A stretch of DNA of 64,000 nucleotides, taken from contig NZ_RWKI01000005.1 in assembly GCF_003984645.1 (NCBI RefSeq), positions 186,001 through 250,000 of the forward strand, in the 5' to 3' direction. The notes beneath the pieces were generated by a model that saw nothing but the letters and a program-made list of their open reading frames with translations, did not search any database and had not been told where the DNA came from. Below, in pieces: positions 16,480 through 25,749 of this stretch. A program made the position numbers and the translations under genes. Numbering within the stretch: position 1 is the first letter of the stretch; every line of letters begins with the position of its first letter. Source of the DNA: Variovorax sp. MHTC-1 (GTDB lineage: Bacteria > Pseudomonadota > Gammaproteobacteria > Burkholderiales > Burkholderiaceae_C).

Positions 16480-16902
16480 TCAGTCCTTGACGATCGGCCG
16501 CGGCCGCCCGTTGTCGTCGATCGCGACATAGGTGAAGGTGGCCTCGGTCACCTTGATGTACTCGCCCTGGGCCTTGAAGCGCTCGGCGTACACCTCGACC
16601 GTGACGGTGACCGAGGTGCGCCCGATCCGCACCAGCTTCGAATAGAAGGACAGGATGTCGCCCAGCCGCACCGGCTGCTTGAAGACGAATTCGTTGACCG
16701 CGACGGTCGCCATGCGGCCCTTGGCGTAGCGCGCGGGGATCACGGAGCCGGCCAGGTCGCACTGGGCCATGACCCAGCCGCCGAAAATATCGCCGTTGGC
16801 GTTGACGTCGGCCGGCAGCGGGATCACCTTGAGCACCAGCTCCATGTCGGTGGGCAGGCTCTTGAGGGTGGCAGCCACATTGGCGCTTGGAGATTCGGAC
16901 AT
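16480..16902 (-). CDS. YciA-like acyl-CoA thioesterase
   Basis: A 140-residue single-hotdog thioesterase. The start is placed at MSESPSAN (16902), within a slightly longer open frame. Motifs are IPLPADVNANGDIFGGWVMAQ, with the conserved N and D of the acyl-CoA thioesterase group, and AVNEFVFKQPVRLGDIL. It would hydrolyse short or medium acyl-CoA in the cytoplasm. It diverges from the ABC exporter gene with 41 bp between the starts, so the two promoters overlap. Confidence 0.9.
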   Translation of the reverse strand: MSESPSANVAATLKSLPTDMELVLKVIPLPADVNANGDIFGGWVMAQCDLAGSVIPARYAKGRMATVAVNEFVFKQPVRLGDILSFYSKLVRIGRTSVTVTVEVYAERFKAQGEYIKVTEATFTYVAIDDNGRPRPIVKD

Positions 16903-16943
16903 GGGCACAATCTGAGAACAACAAACAGCCACGATTGTCTCCG

Positions 16944-18860
16944 ATGCGCCGCAGCGGCGAAGCCCTTTCCTCCCCCCATCATGCCTCCGCGGGCCAGCCC
17001 GCGCGCAGCGACCGCTCCGACTGGGCCACGCTGCGCCGTCTGTTCCCCTACCTCTGGCGCTACAAGTGGCGCGTGATGGCCGCGCTCGCCTTCATGGTGG
17101 GCGCCAAGGTGGCCAACGTCGGCGTGCCGGTGCTGCTCAAGAACCTGGTCGACACCATGACGCCCAAGCCCGACATGGCGCAGGCACTGCTGGTGGTGCC
17201 GATCGCGCTGCTGGTGGCCTACGGGCTGCTGCGCTTCTCGACCTCGCTGTTCGGCGAGCTGCGCGAGCTGGTCTTCGCCAAGGCGACCGAGGGCGCGGCG
17301 CGCAGCATCTCGCTGGAGGTGTTCCGGCACCTGCATGCGCTGTCGCTGCGCTTCCATCTCGAGCGGCAGACCGGGGGCATGACGCGCGACATCGAGCGCG
17401 GCACGCGCGGCGTGCACTCGCTGATCTCGATGTCGCTCTACAGCATCGTGCCGACCATCATCGAGCTGACGCTGGTGCTGACCATCCTGGGCGTCAAGTT
17501 CGATTCGCTCTTCGTCTGGATCACCGCGGTCGCGCTGCTGCTCTACATCGTCTTCACCGTCACGGTGACGGAGTGGCGCACGCAGTTCCGCAAGACCATG
17601 AACGAGCTCGACTCGGTGGCTCAGAGCCGCGCCGTCGATTCCTTGCTGAACTACGAGACCGTCAAGTACTTCAACAACGAGGAGTTCGAGGCCGGGCGCT
17701 ACGACGCCAGCCTGGACCGCTACCGGAAGGCGGCCATCAAGAGCCAGCGCACGCTCTCCCTGCTCAATACCGGCCAGCAGCTGCTGATCGCGGTCAGCCT
17801 GGTGCTGATGCTGTGGCGCGCGACGGCCGGCGTGGTCGAGGGACGCATGACCTTGGGCGACCTGGTGATGGTCAACGCCTTCATGATCCAGCTCTACATC
17901 CCGCTCAACTTCCTGGGTGTGATCTATCGCGAGATCAAGCAGAGCCTGACCGACCTCGACAAGATGTTCGTGCTGATGGAAAAGGAGCGCGAGGTGCGCG
18001 ATGCGCCCGATGCGAAGCCCTTGGCCGGCATCGATTCGACCGTGCGCTTCGAGGACGTGAGCTTCGCCTACGAGCCCGCGCGCCCGATCCTCAAGCACGT
18101 GAGCTTCGAGATTCCGGCCGGCAAGACGGTGGCGGTGGTCGGCCCCTCGGGCTCGGGCAAGTCCACGCTCGCGCGTCTTCTCTACCGCTTCTACGACGTC
18201 GGCATCGAGCCCCCGCGGTCGCCCGCTGCGCGTGGCTCCCTGCCCCCCGAGGGGGGCGCCCCCGGCTTGGGGCGGCCCGGCGCCGGCGGGGGGCGCATCA
18301 CCATCGGCGGCGAAGACATCCGCGAGGTCACGCAGGCGAGCGTCAGGCAGGCCATCGGCATCGTGCCGCAGGACACCGTGCTCTTCAACGACACCATCGA
18401 ATACAACATCGCGTACGGTCGCCCGGGTGCCAGCCGCGCCGAGGTGGAAGAGGCCGCGCGCGCGGCGCGCATCCACGACTTCATTGCAAGCACGCCGAAG
18501 GGCTACGAAACCATGGTCGGCGAGCGCGGCCTCAAGCTCTCGGGCGGCGAGAAGCAGCGCGTGGCGATCGCGCGCACGCTGCTCAAGAACCCTCCGATCG
18601 TGATCTTCGACGAGGCCACCTCGGCGCTCGACTCGGCCAACGAGCGCGCGATCCAGTTCGAGCTCAAGAGCGCCGCGCGCAACAAGACCACGCTGGTGAT
18701 CGCGCACCGCCTCTCGACGGTGGTCGACGCGCACGAGATCCTCGTACTCGAAGGCGGCGTGATCGTCGAGCGCGGCACGCATGCGGCCCTGCTCGCACGG
18801 AAGGGCAAGTACGCGCAGATGTGGGCCTTGCAGAAGATCGAGGCCCAGCCCGTTCTTTGA
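16944..18860 (+). CDS. ATM1/HMT1-type ABC exporter with repeat-derived insertion
   Basis: A 638-residue half-transporter with six N-terminal membrane segments (about 40-340) and a C-terminal ATPase. Walker A is [20 protein letters not shown] near 398, the Q-loop VPQDTVLFNDTIEYN, the signature LSGGEKQRVAIARTLL and Walker B VIFDEATSALDS. It resembles the ATM1/HMT1 group (SSLLNYETVKYFNNEEFE-like linker), which exports glutathione-linked or metal-related compounds. Residues about 420-449, between Walker A and the Q-loop, are a Gly/Pro-rich stretch encoded by a dispersed repeat, absent from the family consensus. It should dimerise in the inner membrane. Confidence 0.9.
   Translation: MRRSGEALSSPHHASAGQPARSDRSDWATLRRLFPYLWRYKWRVMAALAFMVGAKVANVGVPVLLKNLVDTMTPKPDMAQALLVVPIALLVAYGLLRFSTSLFGELRELVFAKATEGAARSISLEVFRHLHALSLRFHLERQTGGMTRDIERGTRGVHSLISMSLYSIVPTIIELTLVLTILGVKFDSLFVWITAVALLLYIVFTVTVTEWRTQFRKTMNELDSVAQSRAVDSLLNYETVKYFNNEEFEAGRYDASLDRYRKAAIKSQRTLSLLNTGQQLLIAVSLVLMLWRATAGVVEGRMTLGDLVMVNAFMIQLYIPLNFLGVIYREIKQSLTDLDKMFVLMEKEREVRDAPDAKPLAGIDSTVRFEDVSFAYEPARPILKHVSFEIPAGKTVAVVGPSGSGKSTLARLLYRFYDVGIEPPRSPAARGSLPPEGGAPGLGRPGAGGGRITIGGEDIREVTQASVRQAIGIVPQDTVLFNDTIEYNIAYGRPGASRAEVEEAARAARIHDFIASTPKGYETMVGERGLKLSGGEKQRVAIARTLLKNPPIVIFDEATSALDSANERAIQFELKSAARNKTTLVIAHRLSTVVDAHEILVLEGGVIVERGTHAALLARKGKYAQMWALQKIEAQPVL
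18208..18293 (+). repeat. in-frame intergenic-type repeat inside ABC exporter
   Basis: A GC-rich segment with the pattern of the repeats near 25.75 kb: CGCTGCGCGTGGCTCC, then CCCCCCGAGGGGGGCG, then GGCTTGGGGCGGCCCGGCG. All of it is translated in frame as about 30 Gly/Pro/Arg-rich residues. Confidence 0.7.
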
Positions 18861-18891
18861 ACCTCTTTATCGATCCAGGAGCCATTCGAGA

Positions 18892-19830
18892 ATGCCGGAA
18901 AAGATTCCCCTGCTGGTGCTCAACAGCCTGTCGAGCGCCCACCAGGCCCAGATCGCCGCGGTCTACGACATGACTTACGCGCCCACGCAGGCCGAGCGCG
19001 CAGCGGCCATCGCCGCGAACGGCGCGAAGTACCGCGCGGTGCTGACCATCGGCGTGATCGGCCTCACGCCCCAGGAGTTGGCGGCGATGCCGAAGGTGGA
19101 GCTCATCTGCGCGATGGGCGCCGGCTACGAGGGCTTGCCGCTCGAGGCGGCGCGTGCACGCGGCATCGCGCTCGCCAACGGCGCCGGCACCAACGACGAC
19201 TGCGTGGCCGACCACGCCTTCGGCCTCCTGATCGGCGCGGTGCGCGGCATCCGCACGCTCGACCGGCTGTGCCGCGAGGGCGTGTGGCGCGAAGAGATTC
19301 CGCAGCCGCCCAATGTCTCGGGCAAGCGGCTGGGCATCCTGGGCCTGGGCACCATCGGCCAGAAGATCGCCAAGCGCGCCGTGGGCTTCGACATGGAGAT
19401 CGGCTACCACAACCGCAAGCCGCGCGAGGGCGCGGCGCACCGCTACTTCGAAAGCCTGAAGGCCCTGGCCGAATGGTGCGACGTGCTGGTGATCGCGACG
19501 CCGGGCGGGCCGGGCACGCGGCACATGGTCGATGCCGGAATTCTCGATGCGCTGGGGCCGCAGGGCTTCCTGGTCAATATCTCGCGCGGCAGCGTGGTCG
19601 ACACCGATGCGCTCGCCGCCGCGCTGCGCGACAGGCGCATCGCCGGCGCCGGCATCGACGTCTACGAAAGCGAGCCGAAGCGCCCCGAACCGCTGATCGG
19701 CCTCGACAACGTGCTGCTCACGCCGCACATGGCGGGCTGGTCGCCGGAGGCGACGCGGGCCTCGGTGAACCGCTTCATGGCCAATGCCGAAGGGCATTTC
19801 GCGGGGCGCGGCGTGGTGTCGCCCATATAG
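18892..19830 (+). CDS. D-2-hydroxyacid dehydrogenase family protein
   Basis: A 312-residue NAD(P)-dependent 2-hydroxyacid dehydrogenase. The cofactor motif is GILGLGTIGQKIAKRA near 143. The catalytic Arg lies in VNISRGSVVDTDAL, the Glu in DVYESEPK and the His in LTPHMAGWSPEA, all in the normal order. It would reduce a 2-keto acid such as glyoxylate or hydroxypyruvate, or oxidise the hydroxyacid. It follows the ABC exporter by 31 bp and precedes a LysR gene by 43 bp. Confidence 0.9.
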   Translation: MPEKIPLLVLNSLSSAHQAQIAAVYDMTYAPTQAERAAAIAANGAKYRAVLTIGVIGLTPQELAAMPKVELICAMGAGYEGLPLEAARARGIALANGAGTNDDCVADHAFGLLIGAVRGIRTLDRLCREGVWREEIPQPPNVSGKRLGILGLGTIGQKIAKRAVGFDMEIGYHNRKPREGAAHRYFESLKALAEWCDVLVIATPGGPGTRHMVDAGILDALGPQGFLVNISRGSVVDTDALAAALRDRRIAGAGIDVYESEPKRPEPLIGLDNVLLTPHMAGWSPEATRASVNRFMANAEGHFAGRGVVSPI

Positions 19831-19873
19831 GGCAGACACGGCCGCCGCCGGGCCGCAGACATAATCGGCTTCC

Positions 19874-20854
19874 ATGGAAACCAAGTGGCTTGAAGACTTC
19901 GTCAGCCTTGCCGAGACCCGCAGCTTCAGCCGCTCGGCCCAATTGCGCCACGTGACGCAGCCCGCCTTCTCGCGCCGCATCCAGGCGCTCGAAGGCTGGG
20001 CCGGCACCGACCTTGTCGATCGCAGCTCCTACCCCACGCGCCTCACGCCTGCCGGCCAGACCTTGTACGGGCAGGCCATCGAGATGCTGCAGGCGCTGCA
20101 AAGCACGCGCGCCATGCTGCGCGGCCACTCGGCCGCCGCGCAGGACGTGATCGAGTTCGCGGTGCCGCACACGCTGGCTTTCACCTTCTTTCCGGCCTGG
20201 GTCACGAGCCTGCGCGAACAGTTCGGGCCGATGAAGAGCCGGCTCATCGCACTCAACGTGCATGACGCGGTGCTGCGGCTGGTCGAAGGCAGCTGCGACC
20301 TGCTGATCGCCTACAACCATCCCTCGCAGCCGCTGCCGCTGGATGCCACCCGCTACGAGATGGTGAGCCTCGGCCAGGAAGTGGTCGCGCCCTGGGTCAA
20401 GCCCGATGCCGACGGCGCGCCGCGCTATCGCCTGCCGGGCCGGCCCGGCCAGCCGCTGCCTTACCTGGGCTATGCGCCGGGCGCCTATCTCGGCCGCGTG
20501 GTCGACCAGCTGCTCAAGGAGTCCGGCACCGCCATCCATCTCGATCGCGTCTACGAGACCGACATGGCCGAAGGCCTCAAGGTGATGGCGCTCGAAGGCC
20601 ATGGCATCGCCTTCCTGCCGCAGAGCGCGGTGCGAAGAGAAGTGCGCGCCCGGACGCTGGTGAGTGCATTGCCGCCCGAGATCGAGAGTCTCGAAGCGAC
20701 GATGGAGATCCGCGCCTATCGCGAGCGGCCGGCCGCATCGACGCCTGCCAAGGCCGGTGCGCGTGCGGTTAAGAACGAAGCCGCCGACCCGCGGGCCAAG
20801 GGCACGGTCGAGGCGCTGTGGGCCTATCTGGTCGGGACCCAGCCGGCGTCTTGA
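19874..20854 (+). CDS. LysR-family transcriptional regulator
   Basis: A 326-residue LysR protein. The helix-turn-helix (FVSLAETRSFSRSAQLRHVT) is at about 9-28, followed by the linker helix and the periplasmic-binding-like effector domain. The C-terminus is longer than usual, with an Ala/Lys-rich stretch (about 289-310) before the final helix. It is on the same strand as the preceding dehydrogenase rather than divergent from a target, so the regulated gene is not obvious. Confidence 0.9.
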   Translation: METKWLEDFVSLAETRSFSRSAQLRHVTQPAFSRRIQALEGWAGTDLVDRSSYPTRLTPAGQTLYGQAIEMLQALQSTRAMLRGHSAAAQDVIEFAVPHTLAFTFFPAWVTSLREQFGPMKSRLIALNVHDAVLRLVEGSCDLLIAYNHPSQPLPLDATRYEMVSLGQEVVAPWVKPDADGAPRYRLPGRPGQPLPYLGYAPGAYLGRVVDQLLKESGTAIHLDRVYETDMAEGLKVMALEGHGIAFLPQSAVRREVRARTLVSALPPEIESLEATMEIRAYRERPAASTPAKAGARAVKNEAADPRAKGTVEALWAYLVGTQPAS

Positions 20855-20868
20855 ACGGCTGCAGTTTC

Positions 20869-20883
20869 TTGTGCACTGCACAA
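20869..20883. promoter_or_regulatory. perfect 15-bp palindromic operator candidate
   Basis: TTGTGCACTGCACAA, a perfect 7-bp inverted repeat about one central base, lies 15 bp after the LysR stop in the 359-bp gap before gltI. It has the shape of a homodimer binding site. The regulator is not known; a PhaR-like TGC-N-GCA site is one possibility. Confidence 0.5.
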
Positions 20884-20988
20884 ATCTATGACGCCGCGGC
20901 ATGCCGAGCTCCGCATTGCGCATTTGCCTCCGCATGATCGGCGCTCTACAGTCGGGCCCCAAGATTTGCTGTCGCACACGGTTTTGAT

Positions 20989-21014
20989 GCACGCGTCCGC
21001 GCGTGCTTTTTTTT
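20989..21014 (+). terminator. rho-independent terminator
   Basis: GCACGCG (20989-20995), loop TCCG, CGCGTGC (21000-21006) and eight T. It lies 135 bp past the LysR stop, so it ends either the LysR mRNA or a separate short transcript. Confidence 0.8.
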
Positions 21015-21116
21015 AGCCGGGCCTTCGGGCACAAAGGCTGCTTAGTCGAATGCGATCACAGCGAAACTCACGCAACGCACCAGCGCGGAACTCCTGCACA
21101 CTCGGCGTGTCCGCCG

Positions 21117-21135
21117 CCGGTGCAGAGCGCACCGG
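21117..21135 (+). other. leader hairpin upstream of gltI
   Basis: CCGGTGC (21117-21123) pairs with GCACCGG (21129-21135) about 80 bp before the gltI start. No T-run follows, so it is more likely leader structure or a protein site than a terminator. No other feature was recognised between 21015 and 21213. Confidence 0.35.
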
Positions 21136-21213
21136 GTTGGTCCGGGTATTCCCGCAAAACGTGAATGTCTAGAATTTCGTTGTATCTCTCTCAGTCACTC
21201 AGGAGTTCTCTAT

Positions 21214-22113
21214 ATGAAGAAGCAAGTATTGGCAATGGCAGTGATGGCGCTCGTCGCGGGCGGCGCTTTCGCGCAAGCCAATGACACTCTGGCGAAGATC
21301 AAGGCCTCTGGCGTCATCACCGAGGGCGTGCGCGAGTCCTCCGGTCTTTCTTACACGCTGGGTGGCGGCCAGTACACCGGCTTCCACTACGACATCTGCG
21401 CCAACATCATCAAGGACATCGAGAAGGCCGTCGGCAAGAAGCTGGAAGTCAAGTACCAGCCCGTGACCTCGCAGAACCGCATTCCCCTGGTGCAGAACGG
21501 CACCGTCGACCTCGAGTGCGGCTCGACCACCAACAACGCCACGCGCCAGAAGGACGTCGCCTTCGCCGTCACCACCTACGTCGAGGAAGTGCGCATCGCC
21601 GTCAAGGCCAACTCGGGCATCAACAAGATCGCCGACCTGAACGGCAAGACCGTTGCCACCACCACCGGCACCACCTCGGTCCAGACTCTGCGCAAGAACG
21701 AACGCGCCACCGGCGTCGACTTCAAGGAGCTCTACGGCAAGGACCACTCCGACAGCTTCCTGCTGCTCGAATCGGGCCGCGCGGATGCCTTCGTGATGGA
21801 CGGCTCGATCCTCGCCTCCAACATCGCCAAGTCGAAGAACCCGGCCGACTACAAGATCGTCGGCGAAGTCCTGAGCGTCGAGCCGATCGCGATCATGATG
21901 CGCAAGGACGACCCGGCCTTCAAGAAGGTGGTCGACGACAGCATCAAGGCGCAGATCAAGTCCGGCGAGCTCAACAAGCTCTGGGACAAGTGGTTCCTGC
22001 AGCCGATCCCGCCGTCGAACGTCAAGATCGGCCTGGCCCTGTCGGACGCCACCAAGAACGCGTGGGCGAATCCGAACGACAAGCCGATGGAAGACTACGT
22101 CGTCAAGAAGTAA
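21214..22113 (+). CDS. gltI: glutamate/aspartate ABC transporter binding protein
   Basis: A 299-residue periplasmic solute-binding protein. The signal peptide is MKKQVLAMAVMALVAGGAFAQ. The mature part follows the GltI family: YTGFHYDICANIIKDIEKAV, VDLECGSTTNNATRQKDVAF and ATTTGTTSVQTLRKNE near 145, with an ESGRADAFVMDGSIL segment. It captures glutamate/aspartate-type amino acids for GltJKL. AGGAG lies 11 bp before the ATG. A hairpin terminator after its stop probably lets this gene be expressed above the membrane genes. Confidence 0.93.
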   Translation: MKKQVLAMAVMALVAGGAFAQANDTLAKIKASGVITEGVRESSGLSYTLGGGQYTGFHYDICANIIKDIEKAVGKKLEVKYQPVTSQNRIPLVQNGTVDLECGSTTNNATRQKDVAFAVTTYVEEVRIAVKANSGINKIADLNGKTVATTTGTTSVQTLRKNERATGVDFKELYGKDHSDSFLLLESGRADAFVMDGSILASNIAKSKNPADYKIVGEVLSVEPIAIMMRKDDPAFKKVVDDSIKAQIKSGELNKLWDKWFLQPIPPSNVKIGLALSDATKNAWANPNDKPMEDYVVKK

Positions 22114-22138
22114 ATTCCGCGCCCGTCACCGCGCGCAA

Positions 22139-22168
22139 CGCCCGCCGCACCCGGCGGGCGTTTGTTTT
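22139..22168 (+). terminator. intra-operon hairpin between gltI and gltJ
   Basis: CGCCCGCCG (22139-22147), loop CACC, CGGCGGGCG (22152-22160), then TTTGTTTT. It would partly stop transcription after the binding-protein gene. Confidence 0.75.
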
Positions 22169-22208
22169 AACGCCCAACAGAACAATCAGGTAGAGAAGGA
22201 GAGTCCCG

Positions 22209-22937
22209 ATGGGATCGAACTGGGATTGGCAGGTCTTCTTGCAAGACCCCGGGGGGAAGTACCCGACGTACTGGGAATGGATGCTGTCGGCCTGGGGCTG
22301 GACCGTGTCCGTGGCCCTCTTGGCGTTGATCGTGGCGCTCGTGCTGGGCTCGCTGATCGGCATCATCCGCACCTTGCCCGACAGCCCCTGGCTGATCCGC
22401 TTCGGCAACGCATGGGTCGAGCTCTTCCGCAACATCCCGCTCCTGGTGCAGATCTTCCTCTGGTACCACGTCATCCCGGCCATGGTCCCGGTCCTGAAGG
22501 ATGTGCCGAGCTTCATCCTGGTGGTGCTCGCGCTGGGCTTCTTCACCTCGGCGCGGATCGCCGAGCAAGTGCGCTCCGGCATCCAGGCGCTGCCCAAGGG
22601 CCAGCGCTATGCGGGCATGGCGGTGGGCTTCACCACGCCGCAGTACTACCGCTACGTGATCCTGCCGATGGCCTACCGCATCATCATCCCGCCGCTCACC
22701 AGCGAGACGATGAACATCTTCAAGAACTCGTCGGTCGCCTTCGCGGTGTCGGTGACCGAACTCACCATGTTCGCGATGCAGGCGCAGGAAGAAACCTCGC
22801 GCGGCATCGAGGTCTACCTGGCGGTCACCGCGCTGTATGTGATCTCGGCCTTCACGATCAACCGGCTGATGGCCTTCATCGAGAAGAAGACCCGCGTGCC
22901 GGGCTTCATCGTCTCGGCCGGCGGCGGAGGACACTAG
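22209..22937 (+). CDS. gltJ: glutamate/aspartate ABC transporter permease GltJ
   Basis: A 242-residue inner-membrane permease of the HisM/GltJ type with several hydrophobic segments and the N-terminal NWDWQVFLQDPGG stretch typical of GltJ. The ATPase-contact loop is EQVRSGIQALPKGQRYAGMA near 117. It pairs with GltK to form the channel. A repeat element begins 2 bp after its stop and separates it from gltK by 160 bp, although the four genes should form one transport operon. Confidence 0.93.
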   Translation: MGSNWDWQVFLQDPGGKYPTYWEWMLSAWGWTVSVALLALIVALVLGSLIGIIRTLPDSPWLIRFGNAWVELFRNIPLLVQIFLWYHVIPAMVPVLKDVPSFILVVLALGFFTSARIAEQVRSGIQALPKGQRYAGMAVGFTTPQYYRYVILPMAYRIIIPPLTSETMNIFKNSSVAFAVSVTELTMFAMQAQEETSRGIEVYLAVTALYVISAFTINRLMAFIEKKTRVPGFIVSAGGGGH

Positions 22938-22939
22938 AA

Positions 22940-23035
22940 ATGACACTCACCCCCATGCTTGCCCGCTTCGTGTGGCCGCAGCCCCCCTCACCAGGGGCAA
23001 CACCAGCGGCCCGACAAAGCCGGCTCCGCGGTGTT
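22940..23035 (-). repeat. type I post-stop repeat, gltJ-gltK gap
   Basis: About 95 bp. On the minus strand it reads ACACCGCGGAGCCGGCTTTG, GGGCCGCTGGTGTTGCCCC, a G-run module, CACACGAAGCGGGC and a GGGGGTGAGTGTCAT end. That last end abuts the gltJ stop. It matches the copies at 33763-33859 and 47953-48047 along its whole length. Confidence 0.85.
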
Positions 23036-23097
23036 CCTGAAACAGACCTCGCACTTGCTGCGTCGTCGGCGACATTGGATGCCATGGAGTCCCAGCG

Positions 23098-23787
23098 ATG
23101 ATGAATTTGGATCTTTCGTTCTACAACTGGGACGTCATCAGCAACTTCGTCGTCAAGGGCTTCTACTTCAGCATCATGCTGACCATCGTCGCCACCATCG
23201 GTGGCGTGATCTTCGGCACCATCCTGGCGCTGATGCGGCTGTCGGGCAAGAAGTGGCTCGATGCACCCGCGGCCATCTACGTCAACGGCATGCGCAGCAT
23301 TCCGCTGGTAATGGTGATCCTGTGGTTCTTCCTCCTGGTGCCGGGCTCGTTCTACGCCTCCTTCGGCGCGGTGGGCAGCAACTACCGCTCCGAGATCTCG
23401 GCCGTGATCACCTTCATCGCCTTCGAGGCGGCCTACTTCAGCGAGATCATGCGCGCGGGCATCCAGTCGATCCCGCGCGGCCAGGTCTACGCCGGCCAGG
23501 CGGTGGGCATGACCTACGGCCAGAACATGAAGCTGGTGATCCTGCCGCAGGCCTTCCGCAACATGCTGCCGGTGCTGCTCACGCAGACCATCATCCTGTT
23601 CCAGGACACCTCGCTGGTCTATGCCATCGGCGCCTACGACATGCTCAAGGGCTTCGAGACCGCCGGCAAGAACTTCGGCCGCCCGATCGAGGCCTACCTG
23701 CTCGCGGCGGTCGTGTACTTCATCATGTGTTATGCCTTGTCCTGGCTGGTCAAACGCCTGCACAAGAAAATCGCGATCATTCGCTGA
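23098..23787 (+). CDS. gltK: glutamate/aspartate ABC transporter permease GltK
   Basis: A 229-residue permease of the GltK type. It begins [20 protein letters not shown] (the second ATG at 23101 is equally possible) and carries the EAA loop [18 protein letters not shown]-like segment near 118 (read here as [20 protein letters not shown]). It forms the membrane pore with GltJ. It ends 11 bp before the ATPase gene. A GGAG sequence 8 bp upstream is a fair ribosome site despite the repeat insertion before it. Confidence 0.92.
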   Translation: MMNLDLSFYNWDVISNFVVKGFYFSIMLTIVATIGGVIFGTILALMRLSGKKWLDAPAAIYVNGMRSIPLVMVILWFFLLVPGSFYASFGAVGSNYRSEISAVITFIAFEAAYFSEIMRAGIQSIPRGQVYAGQAVGMTYGQNMKLVILPQAFRNMLPVLLTQTIILFQDTSLVYAIGAYDMLKGFETAGKNFGRPIEAYLLAAVVYFIMCYALSWLVKRLHKKIAIIR

Positions 23788-23798
23788 GGAGAGAAAAG

Positions 23799-24548
<750 letters not shown>

Positions 24549-24563
24549 GCGCGCGTTCTCAAG

Positions 24564-24591
24564 AAAAAGCCCCGCGGCGCGGGGCTTTTTT
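24564..24591. terminator. bidirectional terminator after gltL
   Basis: AAAAAGCCCCGC (24564-24575), loop GGC, GCGGGGCTTTTT (24579-24590). The A-run before and T-run after let it work on both strands, between converging gltL and the TRAP binding-protein gene. Confidence 0.88.
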
Positions 24592-24597
24592 GTTCCA

Positions 24598-24691
24598 GGG
24601 GTGCCGCCGATCCGGCTTTGCCGGTCGGCAGGCGCCGCCCCCGGTAGGGGGTGGCGAAGCGACACGCAGTGCGCGAAGCCTGGGGGCGAGC
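24598..24691 (+). repeat. type I post-stop repeat after TRAP binding-protein gene
   Basis: Diverged copy of the type I element. It keeps CCGGCTTTGCCGG, CCCCCGGTAGGGGGTGGCG, AGCGACACGCAGTGCGCGAA and the GGGGG end. The minus-strand gene's stop codon (24692-24694) begins at the next base. Confidence 0.78.
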
Positions 24692-25726
24692 CTACTTCTT
24701 GCGGCTAGCAATCGCCTGCTCGGCCTTCGTCACCAGCTCGTTCCCGATCGTCGGCTTCCACTTCGCATACACCGGCCGCGTCGCCTTCACGAAGGCCTCG
24801 CGCTCGGCCGGCGACAGTTTCGTGATCGTCACGCCGAGCGCGGCGATGTCCTTGAGCAGGGGCTGGTCGGGTTCTACGAGCCCCTTGCGCGCGATGGCGA
24901 TCTCTTCCTTGCCGGCGTCGATCGCCGCCTGGCGCACGATCGCCTGGTCGGCCGGTGTCCACGAGTTCCAGACCTCCTTGTTGACCACGAAGACCAGCGG
25001 ATCGGCCACGTAGCCCCACATCGTCACGTTCTTCTGGCCCACGGTGTGCAGCTTGGCTGCGGTGAAGATCGACATCGGGTTCTCCTGCCCGTCGACCGCG
25101 CCGCTGGCAAAGGCGGGCTGCGCATCGGCCCAGCTCATCTGCGTGGGATTGGCGCCCAGCGCGGTGAAGGTGTCGACGAAGAGCGGCGAGCCCACCACGC
25201 GGATCTTCAGGCCCTTCAGGTCTTCCGGCGTCTTGATGGGCCGCTTGGAATTCGTGATCTCGCGGTAGCCGTTCTCGCCCCAGGCGAGCGGCACCACGCC
25301 GGCCTTCTCGAGCGTCGCGAAGATGTCCTTGCCCACCTGGCCTTGCGTCAGCGCATCCACCGCCGCGTAGTCGGGCATCAAGAAGGGCAGCGAGAACAGA
25401 TTGAGCTGCTTGACCTGCGGCGACCAGTTGATGGTCGAGCCGATGGCCATGTCGATCACGCCCTGGCGCAGCGCGCTGAATTCGCGCGTCTGGTCGCCCT
25501 GGATCAGCGAGACGCCGGGGTAGAGCTTGATGTTGATGCGGCCCTGGGTTCGCTCGCGAACCAGATTGGCCCAGATCTCTCCGCCCTTGCCCCAGGGGAA
25601 GGCGGTGCCGACCACGAGCGACATCTTGTATTCGGACTTGTAGGTCTGCGCCGGTGCGGCCGCAGAGAAGCCGCCGAGCGTGGCGGCGACGGCCAAGAGG
25701 CCGAGCAGGGAACGACGAAGTTTCAT
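24692..25726 (-). CDS. TRAP transporter solute-binding protein (DctP family)
   Basis: A 344-residue periplasmic protein with signal peptide MKLRRSLLGLLAVAATLGG (start at 25726, preceded by AAAGGAGAC). The mature part shows the DctP hallmarks: VVGTAFPWGKGGEIWANLV near the start, the ligand-contact Arg in LKGLKIRVVGSPLFVDTF, and ALGANPTQMSWADAQPAF. It binds an organic acid for the DctQM permease encoded upstream. Order in transcription is dctQ, dctM, dctP, with a repeat between dctM and this gene. Substrate not predictable. Confidence 0.92.
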   Translation of the reverse strand: MKLRRSLLGLLAVAATLGGFSAAAPAQTYKSEYKMSLVVGTAFPWGKGGEIWANLVRERTQGRINIKLYPGVSLIQGDQTREFSALRQGVIDMAIGSTINWSPQVKQLNLFSLPFLMPDYAAVDALTQGQVGKDIFATLEKAGVVPLAWGENGYREITNSKRPIKTPEDLKGLKIRVVGSPLFVDTFTALGANPTQMSWADAQPAFASGAVDGQENPMSIFTAAKLHTVGQKNVTMWGYVADPLVFVVNKEVWNSWTPADQAIVRQAAIDAGKEEIAIARKGLVEPDQPLLKDIAALGVTITKLSPAEREAFVKATRPVYAKWKPTIGNELVTKAEQAIASRKK

Positions 25727-25749
25727 GGGTCTGTCTCCTTTAAAAAAAA

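Noticed and set aside
16824-18782. A 652-codon minus-strand open frame over the ABC exporter
   Set aside because: It is antisense to well-conserved transporter motifs and has no recognisable domain.
22941-23100. Short reading frame beginning ATGACACTCACC after gltJ
   Set aside because: It is formed by the repeat element itself; the same ATG-like start appears at other copies because of the repeat sequence, not because a gene is there.
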